From Candidatus Nitrosopumilus sp. (lineage in GTDB: Archaea; Thermoproteota; Nitrososphaeria; Nitrososphaerales; Nitrosopumilaceae), in NCBI GenBank assembly GCA_013911135.1, contig JACERO010000075.1, positions 1-64,000 on the forward strand: DNA of 64,000 bases, given 5' to 3'. A program made the translations under genes and the position numbers. Shown piece after piece: positions 50,703 through 60,800 of the stretch. How positions within the stretch are numbered: the stretch's first letter is position 1; every line of letters begins with the position of its first letter. The notes below the pieces were generated by a model, which was given only the letters and a program-made list of their open reading frames with translations, was not told the origin of the DNA and searched no databases.

Positions 50703-52285
50703 TTTTTCAATCCTCCAAGATCGTCAGAACCAAGATTTGGATTATTTTCTGCACTAACTCCTAAATCTGCTGTAGTCTTCTGGATAGGAACTTCGTGAGT
50801 TAATTCTTTTGGTTTTTCTTGTGCAGTATCACCTTCTGGAAGTTTACTTGGTTCAGATACATCAGGTGCATCTAGTTTTGGTTTTTCTTCCTGTACAGGA
50901 ACTGGTGGGGGTGGAGGCGCATTCTTTTCCTCACTCAAAGCATATCTGTAAACATGGAAGAATGCTGCAAATACCAACAAGATTATTCCAACAAAGAATA
51001 ATGACATGTTCTTCATTCCTGTCAAAGCTGCATTATATGCTGCAATGTTTAGGAATACTTGGAATGCCAACAGTGCAATTAGTAACCAGTTAATCCATTT
51101 TTCAGAGAGGTTGATTGTTGCAACTTTCTGTGGGCCTTTACTTTTTGCAAGTTTTGATTTTCTTTCAGCTTCATTTGCAAGTTTAATCATCATGTATGTG
51201 AATCCAAATCCTAGTGGAAGCAACAATATCATTGTAGCATAGAAGAATATTGGATCAATTACCAAACGCTCTACTAATGGAATTGAGACATCAGGTGAAA
51301 TATAGAATCCCCAATATGTGGTAACCATAATCTGAGCAATACTAGTAATTCCAAATGCTGTAACTATTGGTCTTTCTCTCCATGAGAATTTTTTGTATCT
51401 ATCAATGAACGGAACAACGATAAATGCAGCAAGAAATATCAACGGCCACAGCAGTCCTGTTACAAACTTGTCATATTGAGTCCTCATGAATGCATAAATT
51501 CCTGTAAGATACCATTCAGGAACCGTTACACCTGGCGGGACTGTCGGCTCAAACTTGAATCCCATATCAATTGGAAATACACCACCTGTGATGAGAATAG
51601 CACCAGAAATTGCCATAACCATAGGGACATCAAATACCAAGAATCTTGGGAAATGAACTGCCATCAATCCTAGCATTACAATTGGTAACAAGAACACATG
51701 TTGCGCATAGAATCTTAATACAAAGTCCGAGAACCCACTACCAAGTGCCGCATCACGAATCGTCGGTCCGACAACAGGAATTGATGTAGTCAGAGACGCT
51801 GCAATACTAATTGCAAGTTCTGCTCTTTCACTAAATATAACATCATATCCAGTAAATGCTTCAAGAATAGTAACAACACCAAGAATGACACCAGTCATCC
51901 ATAAAACTTCATTTCTAATTTTGTATCGTCCACTAAAGTATTGGTAATACATGTGAAGAACAGCTAAGAGTACCATTGCATTGGAACCATGATAGTGAAT
52001 GTTTCTTATGTGAAAACCAAATGGAACATCATCATTGATGAATTGAACACTATCCCAAGCCCTATCTAAAACAGGTTGATAATAAAACATGAGTAGGGCT
52101 CCTGAAACTCCAAGAATGATAAATACAACAAAGGTAAGCATACCCAAGAATCCAAACGGACTAACAAATCTAGCAGGGAATGAAAATTTTATTGCAGTAA
52201 AGATTGTTCTATCTATTCCATCCCATACCCAGTAAATGAGGGCGACTAAGCCAGTTCTTCTTTCAAGCGAAACGGCCATATCCAA
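50699..52285 (-). CDS. Cytochrome b/b6 subunit of the complex III-like enzyme
   Basis: Quinol-oxidising membrane subunit. The N-terminal half holds the heme b helices (NIHYHGSNAMVLLAVLHMYY and AQHVFLLPIVMLGLMAVHFP) and the Qo-site PEWYL (VPEWYLTGIYAFMRTQYDKF). The C-terminal half continues with extra helices and a Pro-rich cytosolic tail (EEKNAPPPPPVPVQEEKPK). The 528-residue length is longer than cyt b6. It overlaps the Rieske gene by 23 bases and the cupredoxin by four. Confidence 0.93.
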   Translation of the reverse strand: MDMAVSLERRTGLVALIYWVWDGIDRTIFTAIKFSFPARFVSPFGFLGMLTFVVFIILGVSGALLMFYYQPVLDRAWDSVQFINDDVPFGFHIRNIHYHGSNAMVLLAVLHMYYQYFSGRYKIRNEVLWMTGVILGVVTILEAFTGYDVIFSERAELAISIAASLTTSIPVVGPTIRDAALGSGFSDFVLRFYAQHVFLLPIVMLGLMAVHFPRFLVFDVPMVMAISGAILITGGVFPIDMGFKFEPTVPPGVTVPEWYLTGIYAFMRTQYDKFVTGLLWPLIFLAAFIVVPFIDRYKKFSWRERPIVTAFGITSIAQIMVTTYWGFYISPDVSIPLVERLVIDPIFFYATMILLLPLGFGFTYMMIKLANEAERKSKLAKSKGPQKVATINLSEKWINWLLIALLAFQVFLNIAAYNAALTGMKNMSLFFVGIILLVFAAFFHVYRYALSEEKNAPPPPPVPVQEEKPKLDAPDVSEPSKLPEGDTAQEKPKELTHEVPIQKTTADLGVSAENNPNLGSDDLGGLKK

Positions 52286-52868
52286 TTACTCCATTAGCAT
52301 TTACATCAAACTTTGGCGGCAAGATATATACAAATCCATCTGAGTCAAGTTCAAAATATAATTCAGCTAAAATGTTAGATGGTGGGGCTTGTACTGATGC
52401 AGGACCTACAAAAGCTGTTCCAGTTGTTGGATCATACATACTACCATGACAAGGACATTCACCTCTCTTTCTTCCTTCATCTGGCCAATATTTCCACAAA
52501 CACCAAAGATGAAGACATATCATGCTGTATGCTCTAAGAGCAGATAGATCATTTTTTGCACCACCTAATTCTTCAGGTAATCTTATGAATTGCCATTTAC
52601 GAAATGCTTCTGCATCAAGTGCAGGATTGCCAGTAGCTGGATATGTAATAACTTCAGAAAAATTAACTGGGTAAGTATTGATATTTGCATGTGTACCATC
52701 AGGTAAAATTACTGGTACTTTTTCAAGAGATGCTTGATTGGGGTTTGGCATAAAATTACCAAATGGGATAAATGGAGCAAACGCTAAACCTGTGCCTGCG
52801 GCGCCGATTAACTTTAGAAAGTCTCTTCTGGATAATCCGCCAGACTTTTTTGTCCCAAGCTCTGACAT
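52263..52868 (-). CDS. Rieske iron-sulphur protein
   Basis: 2Fe-2S subunit passing electrons from quinol to the copper protein. A twin-arginine-like leader SRRDFLKLIGAAGTGLAFAP precedes the globular domain. Box I is CLHLWCLWKY and box II is CPCHGSMYDPTTG. Length is 201. The disulphide cysteines that normally flank the boxes are present (CLHLWC and CPCHGS). It is first in the operon with its promoter upstream of 52868. Confidence 0.92.
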   Translation of the reverse strand: MSELGTKKSGGLSRRDFLKLIGAAGTGLAFAPFIPFGNFMPNPNQASLEKVPVILPDGTHANINTYPVNFSEVITYPATGNPALDAEAFRKWQFIRLPEELGGAKNDLSALRAYSMICLHLWCLWKYWPDEGRKRGECPCHGSMYDPTTGTAFVGPASVQAPPSNILAELYFELDSDGFVYILPPKFDVNANGVIGYGRFA

Positions 52869-52913
52869 TCAGCTGACTAACTCGCCAAATTGCTTATAAA
52901 CCTTGTTCAATTA

Positions 52914-55900
52914 TTAGTTAGGTTTTATTCTAATGATGAATATGATAACAGTTCCGATCGCAGCGCCAATAACTAATCCAATAACAATTCCAAGACTAAA
53001 GGATGAATCAGAGTTACCAGAATTATTTATTGAGAGAGAATCATCAGGAATGATTTTTGTTTTAGAAATTGTGTTATAATCATTTTCTAAAATAGAATCA
53101 TTTGATTCAAACTCTGTTTCCACTTGTTCAACTTGAGAAGAAATGTTTGTAAATTTTGCTGCAAGTGTAATAGGTTCTGTTGTAGAATTTCCTCCAAACA
53201 ATGTAGAGTGTGTCAAAAGAGTGTAAGTACCAGTTTGGTTAATTGGAACATAGAGAACAGTGGATGTATCATCTTTATTTTTTACAGGAAAAAATCCACC
53301 ACCTTGACTAAAGATAGAATTACCCAACCAATCAAGAGAAGGCCATCCTAGAAAATGACCAAATACTCCAGATGGAACATTTGTTTGAACGATTTGCCCG
53401 GATGGATCCATTACAAAGACAGCTAGATTAGTATCATCAGTAATCCATGAAAGTTCAACCGCTGCTGAATTAATTGATTCATCTTGGATATCAAAATAAT
53501 ATTGTCTCCAATCTCCTGCCATATAGCGATTAGCCATATCAAATGCGCCTTTGATGTAGCCATTACCATAAAGAACATCATCACTTTGTTTACCTTTAAC
53601 AATTACAAAAGAATCATTTTGATCAACTAATTGTTTTATTACAAAAGATACTGGAGCATTTACCAAATGTTTTTCTCCTTCAAAAGTAAGAAATCCTTGA
53701 TAGACTCCAGTTTGCAAATCAGTTGGTGCAATTAATGTTACATCAATTGTAGCAATATCTTTTGGAGGTATAGTGACTGTTTGAGATTCAGGCCAGATTA
53801 CAGACCATTTTTCTTTTTGGTAATAACTTGCAGATAATGTGTAATCCATTGAGGTAGAATTCATTTTTGTATCACCCAACCAGTAAGAAAATCTTGTTGG
53901 GACAGGATATACTCCAACTAGGGGAGTTCCTTCAAATTTTTCATTGGGATCAGTAACTCTAAGTTCTTGAACAGTTCCCCAAGAGCCAGCTCTATTTACT
54001 AAAGATAATTCATCACTTGAAATTTTTGTATCATTGTTGTTATCAAGCCAATCATAAATATACAAAGAAGAGATTTTGATATCACTAGCATAGACGTCTG
54101 AAGTATCATTCATGAATGAATCAAATGGGAAATTTACATTTAGTATCATCAATGAGGAATCATCAGGAATAGGATCTGTCTCATCAAAAAATTCATCTAG
54201 AGTAGAATGGGGTTTTACATCTGAAAGTTTGACATAATTTGGAATATAGGCTCCAGATTTGTTAAGTATTGAATCTTGTTGATGTACAGTAGTTACTCCG
54301 TTAAACTCATTTTTGGCAATTAAAGATAATTTTTTTGGTATCACATTAATTTTAATTTCATTTTCAGAAGGATTAACTATAGTAAAAGTAGCAGAACTTC
54401 TTTCTCCTGGAAGTAATTGCTCTGCAAACCAACTAGTCATAGGTATAGAATTAGAAGGTAATTGAAATTTTTCAAATCCAATTGCAGTTGAATTTACGTT
54501 ATCTATTGCAGGATCTAAAAGTTTCTTGATGTTCTGATATGATGCATCATTATGTACCATAAACAATCCATCTTTTCCATTCACATAATCCAAAGCTGAA
54601 GAGACGTCAACTAATCCAGATCCTTGAGTAAATGGATCATTTTCTAGATCAGTTGCAGTAGACATTAGAATATTTTTGATTGTGAATGGATCAATGGTTT
54701 GGGATTGATTTTTCATACCTTCCATCAAAATTGCTGCACTACCAGATACGATAGGTGCAGCCATACTGGTTCCGCCAAATAAAGAAAAGGATTCAGCCTT
54801 TGAATCTTTTTTAATTTTTAAAACACTTGACGGAGTAAACCCATATGCACCTATACTCATTAAATCAGGTTTTGGATCACCAATAGAGCTAGGACCTCTA
54901 CTAGAGAAATCAACTACATCATTGTAATGAGATATTGTATTTCCAAATCTGGGTTGATCTTTGAATGGGCCATAACCTACAAATACATTATTAGTAGTTG
55001 CTCCAACTGAAATTCCAAAAGGTGATGCATTTGGTAATCCTATTGTTCCATATCCGTGTCCAGAGTTTCCGGCACTAGAAACTATTGTCACCCCTGGATA
55101 ATCATCATCTAAAGAATGAGGTGTTACAAGTACACTAAGAATCAAGGAGAGAATATCCATTCCAGGAGATGTCTTAAAGGAAGGAAATGCAGATACGCCC
55201 CAACTATTTGAAATTATATCAACTCTAGTCTTGCCTGAAAATTTCCAATCATGTTTTGTATTATCAAATCCTGCAGACCACAACCATCCATAAACTGTAT
55301 CACCAAACCATAATGCCTTCACAGGAATAATTTTTGCACCAGGAGCTACACCAGTTATAGTAAATTTTTCAGTACTGTTATAGATGTCATAAACTTCGTG
55401 TCCTCTTGAAGTAATAGATGCAGCACTGGATGTACCATGCCCCACAAAATCAGTCATCAAACCAAAAAATTCACCATCAGGATCTAATGTGGGAAGTAAT
55501 GTTCCATTGATTGCCTTTATAGTATCATCAATGTCTGCAGTTTTATCTTGCATTACTCCATAAACATCTAAAACTCGTGCACCAAATGTTCCTGCACTAT
55601 AATCATTTTTTCCATCATTGTTTGAATCATATACAAGAAATTCTTTTCCACTACCTAACACAATTGGTTTTTCATCAGTAAAATCAAAATCATATTCTGG
55701 TCGTTGACCAGCTTTCAGATCAAATCGAGTATAATCTTCCCACGAAGTACTCATATCAGGAATTATAGTATCATAAACTCCAGAAATGAATGAATCAACT
55801 ACCAATACAGGTACAACTTGTATTCGCGCTAGAGGCCCTTGTATAGCACCTTGATAAATTATACCAAGATGATATACTCCACTTTTTGATTTGATGTAAT

Positions 55901-56708
55901 TTCTGTTATCATCACCAATTTTCATATCATTAGCCAACGTTCCATTAAAAATTATTGAAGAACCTAGTTGTGGAAAAAATGAATTGTAAATTGGGATTTG
56001 ACTTCCCTTTCCACCTTGAGACACATCTAGAAAGACTCCTTGTTTTGTTACATATGCTGAAGATGTCATGTAAGATGGAATAGGTTTACTGTAATTTCTA
56101 ATAATTTCATTTTTGTCAATATATGCAAAGAAAGTTGCATTTGTTAAAATAATTCCTTGACCGTCAGGATCAAGCATTATAGGATGATTTTTCTCATCTC
56201 TAGCAAGAGAATGTTGAATGTCTAGATTAGAGAAATCAACTCCGGTATCTATAATTGCAATTGTGGTCCCATTTCCTGTAACACCATAATTTTTTTGTGC
56301 AATATCAGAGCGAGATATCTGAGCAATTCTAGATGCATCGTTTAGATCATCAGTAGAATGAAAATCTAATTGAAAATCTTCAATTACATCATATCCTTGA
56401 GAGATTAAACTTGATGCGTTCTTCTCTGAAAGTATTGTTACATAGAAAAATCCACTATCAGAATGAATTCCATACAAAGGATTGTTTTTTAAAAAATCAG
56501 AATTTTGTGAATTTGTTCCAAAAATTAGATACCGTTTAAAATTGTTTTCAGCAAAAAAGTTAGAATCAATTTGAATAATACCTGAATCAAATTCAATTTG
56601 TTTTGGCATACTTTCTTCAAAAACCATATCTCCAGGAATAAATGCATAAGAATTTGTCGCCGCAGTTAATAGCAGTATTATCGAAAAGAAAATCGCCACT
56701 TTGGACAT
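52914..56708 (-). CDS. Secreted, membrane-anchored subtilisin-like protease
   Basis: A 1264-residue serine protease of the S8 family. The triad is Asp in GTTIAIIDTGVDFS, His in GHGTSSAASITSRG and Ser in GGTSMAAPIVSGSAAILMEG. A signal peptide (MSKVAIFFSIILLLTAATNS) starts at 56708; the ORF track start at 56756 overlaps the gene upstream. C-terminal beta domains follow and the protein ends in a membrane helix (FSLGIVIGLVIGAAIGTVII) with a short basic tail. It shares the strand with the surface protein and S-layer genes and may mature or trim them. Confidence 0.92.
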   Translation of the reverse strand: MSKVAIFFSIILLLTAATNSYAFIPGDMVFEESMPKQIEFDSGIIQIDSNFFAENNFKRYLIFGTNSQNSDFLKNNPLYGIHSDSGFFYVTILSEKNASSLISQGYDVIEDFQLDFHSTDDLNDASRIAQISRSDIAQKNYGVTGNGTTIAIIDTGVDFSNLDIQHSLARDEKNHPIMLDPDGQGIILTNATFFAYIDKNEIIRNYSKPIPSYMTSSAYVTKQGVFLDVSQGGKGSQIPIYNSFFPQLGSSIIFNGTLANDMKIGDDNRNYIKSKSGVYHLGIIYQGAIQGPLARIQVVPVLVVDSFISGVYDTIIPDMSTSWEDYTRFDLKAGQRPEYDFDFTDEKPIVLGSGKEFLVYDSNNDGKNDYSAGTFGARVLDVYGVMQDKTADIDDTIKAINGTLLPTLDPDGEFFGLMTDFVGHGTSSAASITSRGHEVYDIYNSTEKFTITGVAPGAKIIPVKALWFGDTVYGWLWSAGFDNTKHDWKFSGKTRVDIISNSWGVSAFPSFKTSPGMDILSLILSVLVTPHSLDDDYPGVTIVSSAGNSGHGYGTIGLPNASPFGISVGATTNNVFVGYGPFKDQPRFGNTISHYNDVVDFSSRGPSSIGDPKPDLMSIGAYGFTPSSVLKIKKDSKAESFSLFGGTSMAAPIVSGSAAILMEGMKNQSQTIDPFTIKNILMSTATDLENDPFTQGSGLVDVSSALDYVNGKDGLFMVHNDASYQNIKKLLDPAIDNVNSTAIGFEKFQLPSNSIPMTSWFAEQLLPGERSSATFTIVNPSENEIKINVIPKKLSLIAKNEFNGVTTVHQQDSILNKSGAYIPNYVKLSDVKPHSTLDEFFDETDPIPDDSSLMILNVNFPFDSFMNDTSDVYASDIKISSLYIYDWLDNNNDTKISSDELSLVNRAGSWGTVQELRVTDPNEKFEGTPLVGVYPVPTRFSYWLGDTKMNSTSMDYTLSASYYQKEKWSVIWPESQTVTIPPKDIATIDVTLIAPTDLQTGVYQGFLTFEGEKHLVNAPVSFVIKQLVDQNDSFVIVKGKQSDDVLYGNGYIKGAFDMANRYMAGDWRQYYFDIQDESINSAAVELSWITDDTNLAVFVMDPSGQIVQTNVPSGVFGHFLGWPSLDWLGNSIFSQGGGFFPVKNKDDTSTVLYVPINQTGTYTLLTHSTLFGGNSTTEPITLAAKFTNISSQVEQVETEFESNDSILENDYNTISKTKIIPDDSLSINNSGNSDSSFSLGIVIGLVIGAAIGTVIIFIIRIKPN

Positions 56709-56733
56709 CAATAAATTTTCTTTGGTAGTATTA

Positions 56734-57708
56734 TTATAACTGTCTTCTTCGTGCAAGAATTGTAATTTGTAAGGCTACAATAAGTCCAATAGATGCAATA
56801 ATTGGCAACATTAATGCATTGAGTTGAGAGGAAGCTTCACTAATGAATTTTACAGAATCAGATATGGTTCCAATATTTTCATCAATTTGACTACTTGCAT
56901 ACTCTAGAGTAGTATCAAATCCTTTAATTTCAGATTTTAGATTATCAAGCTCATTTGAGGTCTCATCTAGAATTGAGTTTAGTTTAATTATTTGATTAGA
57001 AATTCCTCCAAGGTCTTGACTTAGAACATTTGTTGCAGCAGAGCCATGAGATGTTGTTCCTTGACTAAAAGCAACAACATGAAAGACATGTGTTCCTTCT
57101 TCTTTTGCAGTATAATCAACAAAGTACAATCCTTGGTGTAATACATTAAATGCATTAGCCAAAGAAATAGAACGACCAGATGGTAAATGGACATGAGTTG
57201 TTTTCAGTAACTCAGTAGGATCATTTCCAATTAAGAGACCATCACTAGTTGTTTGTACAAAAACTCGAAATGATTGATTTATCGCAGCAGTTTCAGGTGC
57301 AAAGACCAAAGTATTCACAAATCTTTCCACAGTTACATCAAGTAGTTCAGTTGTAGATGAGAACTTTACATCAATTTTTTTAGAAGCTCCATTTTGTTCA
57401 GTACTAATTACCTCAACTGTGTATGTTCCATATGGAAAATTTGTTGAGGGTTCTGGCCAAATTAACAGACCATAATTAAAAGAACCATCGAGTTCAGTAG
57501 TAATTTGATCAAATTTTGCAATTGTTTCATCAGGAGCAAAAAGTCGTATAATCAAATTTTCTTCAGATAATCCAGTTCCATAAATTTGTAGATTATGTTC
57601 AGGAGAGTAAACCTTACTGTTAGTGGATAACTCAAGTTCTGAAAATGAATTAGGAGTATTTACAAGTAGAAGAACTACCAATGCAGAAAATAAAATTTGA
57701 AATTTCAT
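56734..57708 (-). CDS. Membrane-anchored surface protein with coiled coil
   Basis: A 324-residue protein with a signal peptide (FQILFSALVVLLLVNTPNSF), beta-sandwich modules (LELSTNSKVYSPEHNLQIYG; ELLDVTVERFVNTLVF; DYTAKEEGTHVFHVVAFSQG), a coiled-coil region (about 225-290: IIKLNSILDETSNELDNLKS) and a C-terminal membrane helix (LPIIASIGLIVALQITILAR) followed by RRRQL. The coiled coil just outside the membrane suggests a stalk linking the S-layer to the membrane. Between the S-layer gene and the protease; function inferred. Confidence 0.75.
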   Translation of the reverse strand: MKFQILFSALVVLLLVNTPNSFSELELSTNSKVYSPEHNLQIYGTGLSEENLIIRLFAPDETIAKFDQITTELDGSFNYGLLIWPEPSTNFPYGTYTVEVISTEQNGASKKIDVKFSSTTELLDVTVERFVNTLVFAPETAAINQSFRVFVQTTSDGLLIGNDPTELLKTTHVHLPSGRSISLANAFNVLHQGLYFVDYTAKEEGTHVFHVVAFSQGTTSHGSAATNVLSQDLGGISNQIIKLNSILDETSNELDNLKSEIKGFDTTLEYASSQIDENIGTISDSVKFISEASSQLNALMLPIIASIGLIVALQITILARRRQL

Positions 57709-57815
57709 TTTAATTAATTGTTAATAGTCTACTAGATATTACTTCTGGAAAAATTGTCTATAACTATTGTTAAGTGGGATTCAAAAAAAGAAAAAAAGGA
57801 AAGTTTGAACTAGTT

Positions 57816-60800
57816 TTAGTTTACGTTGACAGTTATACTAACTGGTGGTGATAGCGCAGTTGGATTATCAACAGACTCCCAAACAAATACAGTAGCAGTA
57901 TATGCTCCTGCTCCACTTGGTGTCCATGATACAGCTGGGCTGAATGATTGACCACTTGAAAGTGAACCTGTAATCCAGTCTAATTTGACTGTAACACCGT
58001 CACTATCCTGAACCTGTAACAAGTATGCAAATACTTGCTCTCTATCCTGACCATTTGCTAAGTCAGCAGTGAATTGTACCTGTTGGTCAACGGAAACAGA
58101 ATCTAAGCTGTTACCGAATGCATCAACGGTTCTCAAGTTAGCAGCTGGTGCTCTCTCGAGAGGTGGTACTACAGTGCCGATTAGTGTAGTGGCAGTAATA
58201 TCAAGTTCATCTGCAGTTGTGTACGGATCTGGTAGTGTATTGTCCTCATATTCTGCGGTGACAGTGTCACCTTCTGCGACTCTGAGTCTGTGACCAGATG
58301 ATTCATCGGTAGTTGTGAAGAACACAGTACCTTCGAATATTCCGGTTGCCTCATTAGTCTCAGTTACAGTAAGGTCAATACCTCCGGCGTCGGAGTCAGA
58401 CCACACGTCGACCTCGAAGTTGTCGACTGCTTCTGGATTAAAGTTCATATCTGGATCAATTACTCTTACAACACCTGTTCCGCTAGCTGGGTAACTTGCT
58501 TCTAACCATTGAGTTTCACCTATATTCCATCTGATAAGTGCTGAACCGACTACAGTTTCATCCTCTGAGAATTCAAAGGATACTGTAAGTCCGTCATCAT
58601 CATCTGTTGGTAATAGTCCATCTGTTGGACCACCATTATCAGTGGATATAAGACCTGATGCGTCACTACCAGTACCATCGCCATCTGCATCCTGTGTTGT
58701 AAATCCAGTAAGGATTACTTCACCGGTGAAGATGCCTGTGTCGGTTCCAGTTTCAACGAGTTTATAATTGTCAAGATCGAATCCTCTAGTTGAGACCTTT
58801 ATTGGGTCTGCAGCTTCGTTTCCGATTTCGTCAATTAGATCACCGTCAAAGTTGTGATCTGGAGCGACAATAGTAATGTAGACTTTATCAGTCCATGTGT
58901 AAACTTTTTGGTCAAGCTCAACAGTTGCACCGAAGTTTGAAGTAAAGAGTGTAATGTTTACATCTTCATCTTCATCACCTACATAGTCAGATCCGGATGG
59001 ACCCCAATCAGTATACTCTAATATGATTTCTTCACCTCTTTCAAGGGTATCAGAGTTTAACTCTTGAGGAATCTCGATAACAATCTGGAAGATACCAGTA
59101 CTGTCACCTGTTTCTCTAAAGTCTGTTGGTTCTGGATCAAAGGCTACTGCTGCACCGGTCACACCAAGGTTGCCCATAGTAGTGGTTGCTGCATCAGAGT
59201 CCCATTCGATCAAGTCCAAGTCATAGGTCTCAGCACCATCATTGTCAAGATCAAAGTCTGGCTCAATGAGTGTTAAGATCATGTCGGAACCGATAATGTA
59301 AACTGATTTGTCGGATTGCAATACACCGTTTCTTAGGTCAAATGTAGCAGAGTCAGTAACAGTATTTTGGTCACCTGAAGCATCAGCAGGATCAGTGTAT
59401 TCTACTTGGAGAATATCTCCTTGTAAGATACAGTAATCTTGACCTGATGCTGAGGCGGCGTCAAATCTTGCTGACTCGTTATTATCTGCAGCAGTAGTGC
59501 CATCTAGTGGTGTATATTTTGAACCACTTGGGCATGTTGCTGATGCTGGACCGTCAGTGTATCTGATAGATAGATCTAATTCGTAAATACCTGAACTTGG
59601 GTCAATTTCATCAATTGGACCAAGTTGTCTTGTAGCGGTTGGAGCATCATCACCGACGTCAAGTAAGCCGTCGAGTGCTGTTGGACCACCTGCATAACCT
59701 AGTACGACCTCATCAGAACCTCTGATAACAGAGATCTTGATAGGACCTACAGCATCACCTGTAGTACCTGTAGTGAGGGTATTAGTGGTATTTGCGGCTA
59801 TGAAATCTACACCAGCTGGGTTAATGTCAAAGTCAGGATCATTCACTCTTACGTGAATAGTTAGATCTCCACCAACAAGGGTTTCTCCTGCAGTATCGTC
59901 TAAGACGGTAAGTGCATCACCTAATCCAGTTGCGTGAACTGGGAATAAGGATCTGCCTGCTGGAGCTTCAGAAGAATTGGCAGTAAAGTCACCAGAGCCA
60001 CCAAATGGTACTGGATAAACTGTTCTATCAAGACTTACTGAGCCTGTGTTAGCGCGTACGCCTGCAGAGTCACCAACTTCTATAATTTCACCAGATGCAT
60101 CTCTATAGTCAACATAGTTGACTTCAATGTCGAGTCCGGTGGTGGTTTCTGGTACACCTGTTGTGCCTATAGCACCATCAGGTCTACACCAATCTGCTTG
60201 GATTAAGAAGCTGCCTTCAAATACACCTGTTGATGCACCCGTTTCTTTTAATGTGAATTGGGTAGCTGCGAGACCATCAAAGCCTCCAGGATCACAAGGA
60301 TCTTCATTTGTCCATTTAGCGTCGTCAAATGTAACATCAAGTAGTCTACCTTGAGAACCAAATGATAAGGTCTCCAAGTTAGTTCCACTAACTGGTGTTA
60401 CTGAGCCGTCACCAACGTCAACTCCTACTTGGTCGTTATCTACATCATCACTACCTGTGGTATCGTCGACACCAAGGTTGACAACAGTGTAAATATCGTT
60501 AAGATCAGAGTCTACGTTAAGATCTACGTCTTCTAGAGTAATAATTACAGTGTCAGCTATCTTGTATGAATCTTGATTCAGTGATACAACACCAGAATGA
60601 CTTGGAGCTGCTTCTCTATCAGAGACAGTTGTAAGTTCACCTTCTTGATCTACATCAAGATATGAAACTTGAGGTGCATCTTCATCAGTGAGATCCTCAA
60701 TTACAATGAATGATGGATCATCAGCGATTGGAGTGATATTTAAGTAGGTACTCTCATCGAAGATGTTTAGTTGGTTCACCATGACATACTCAAGGGATCC

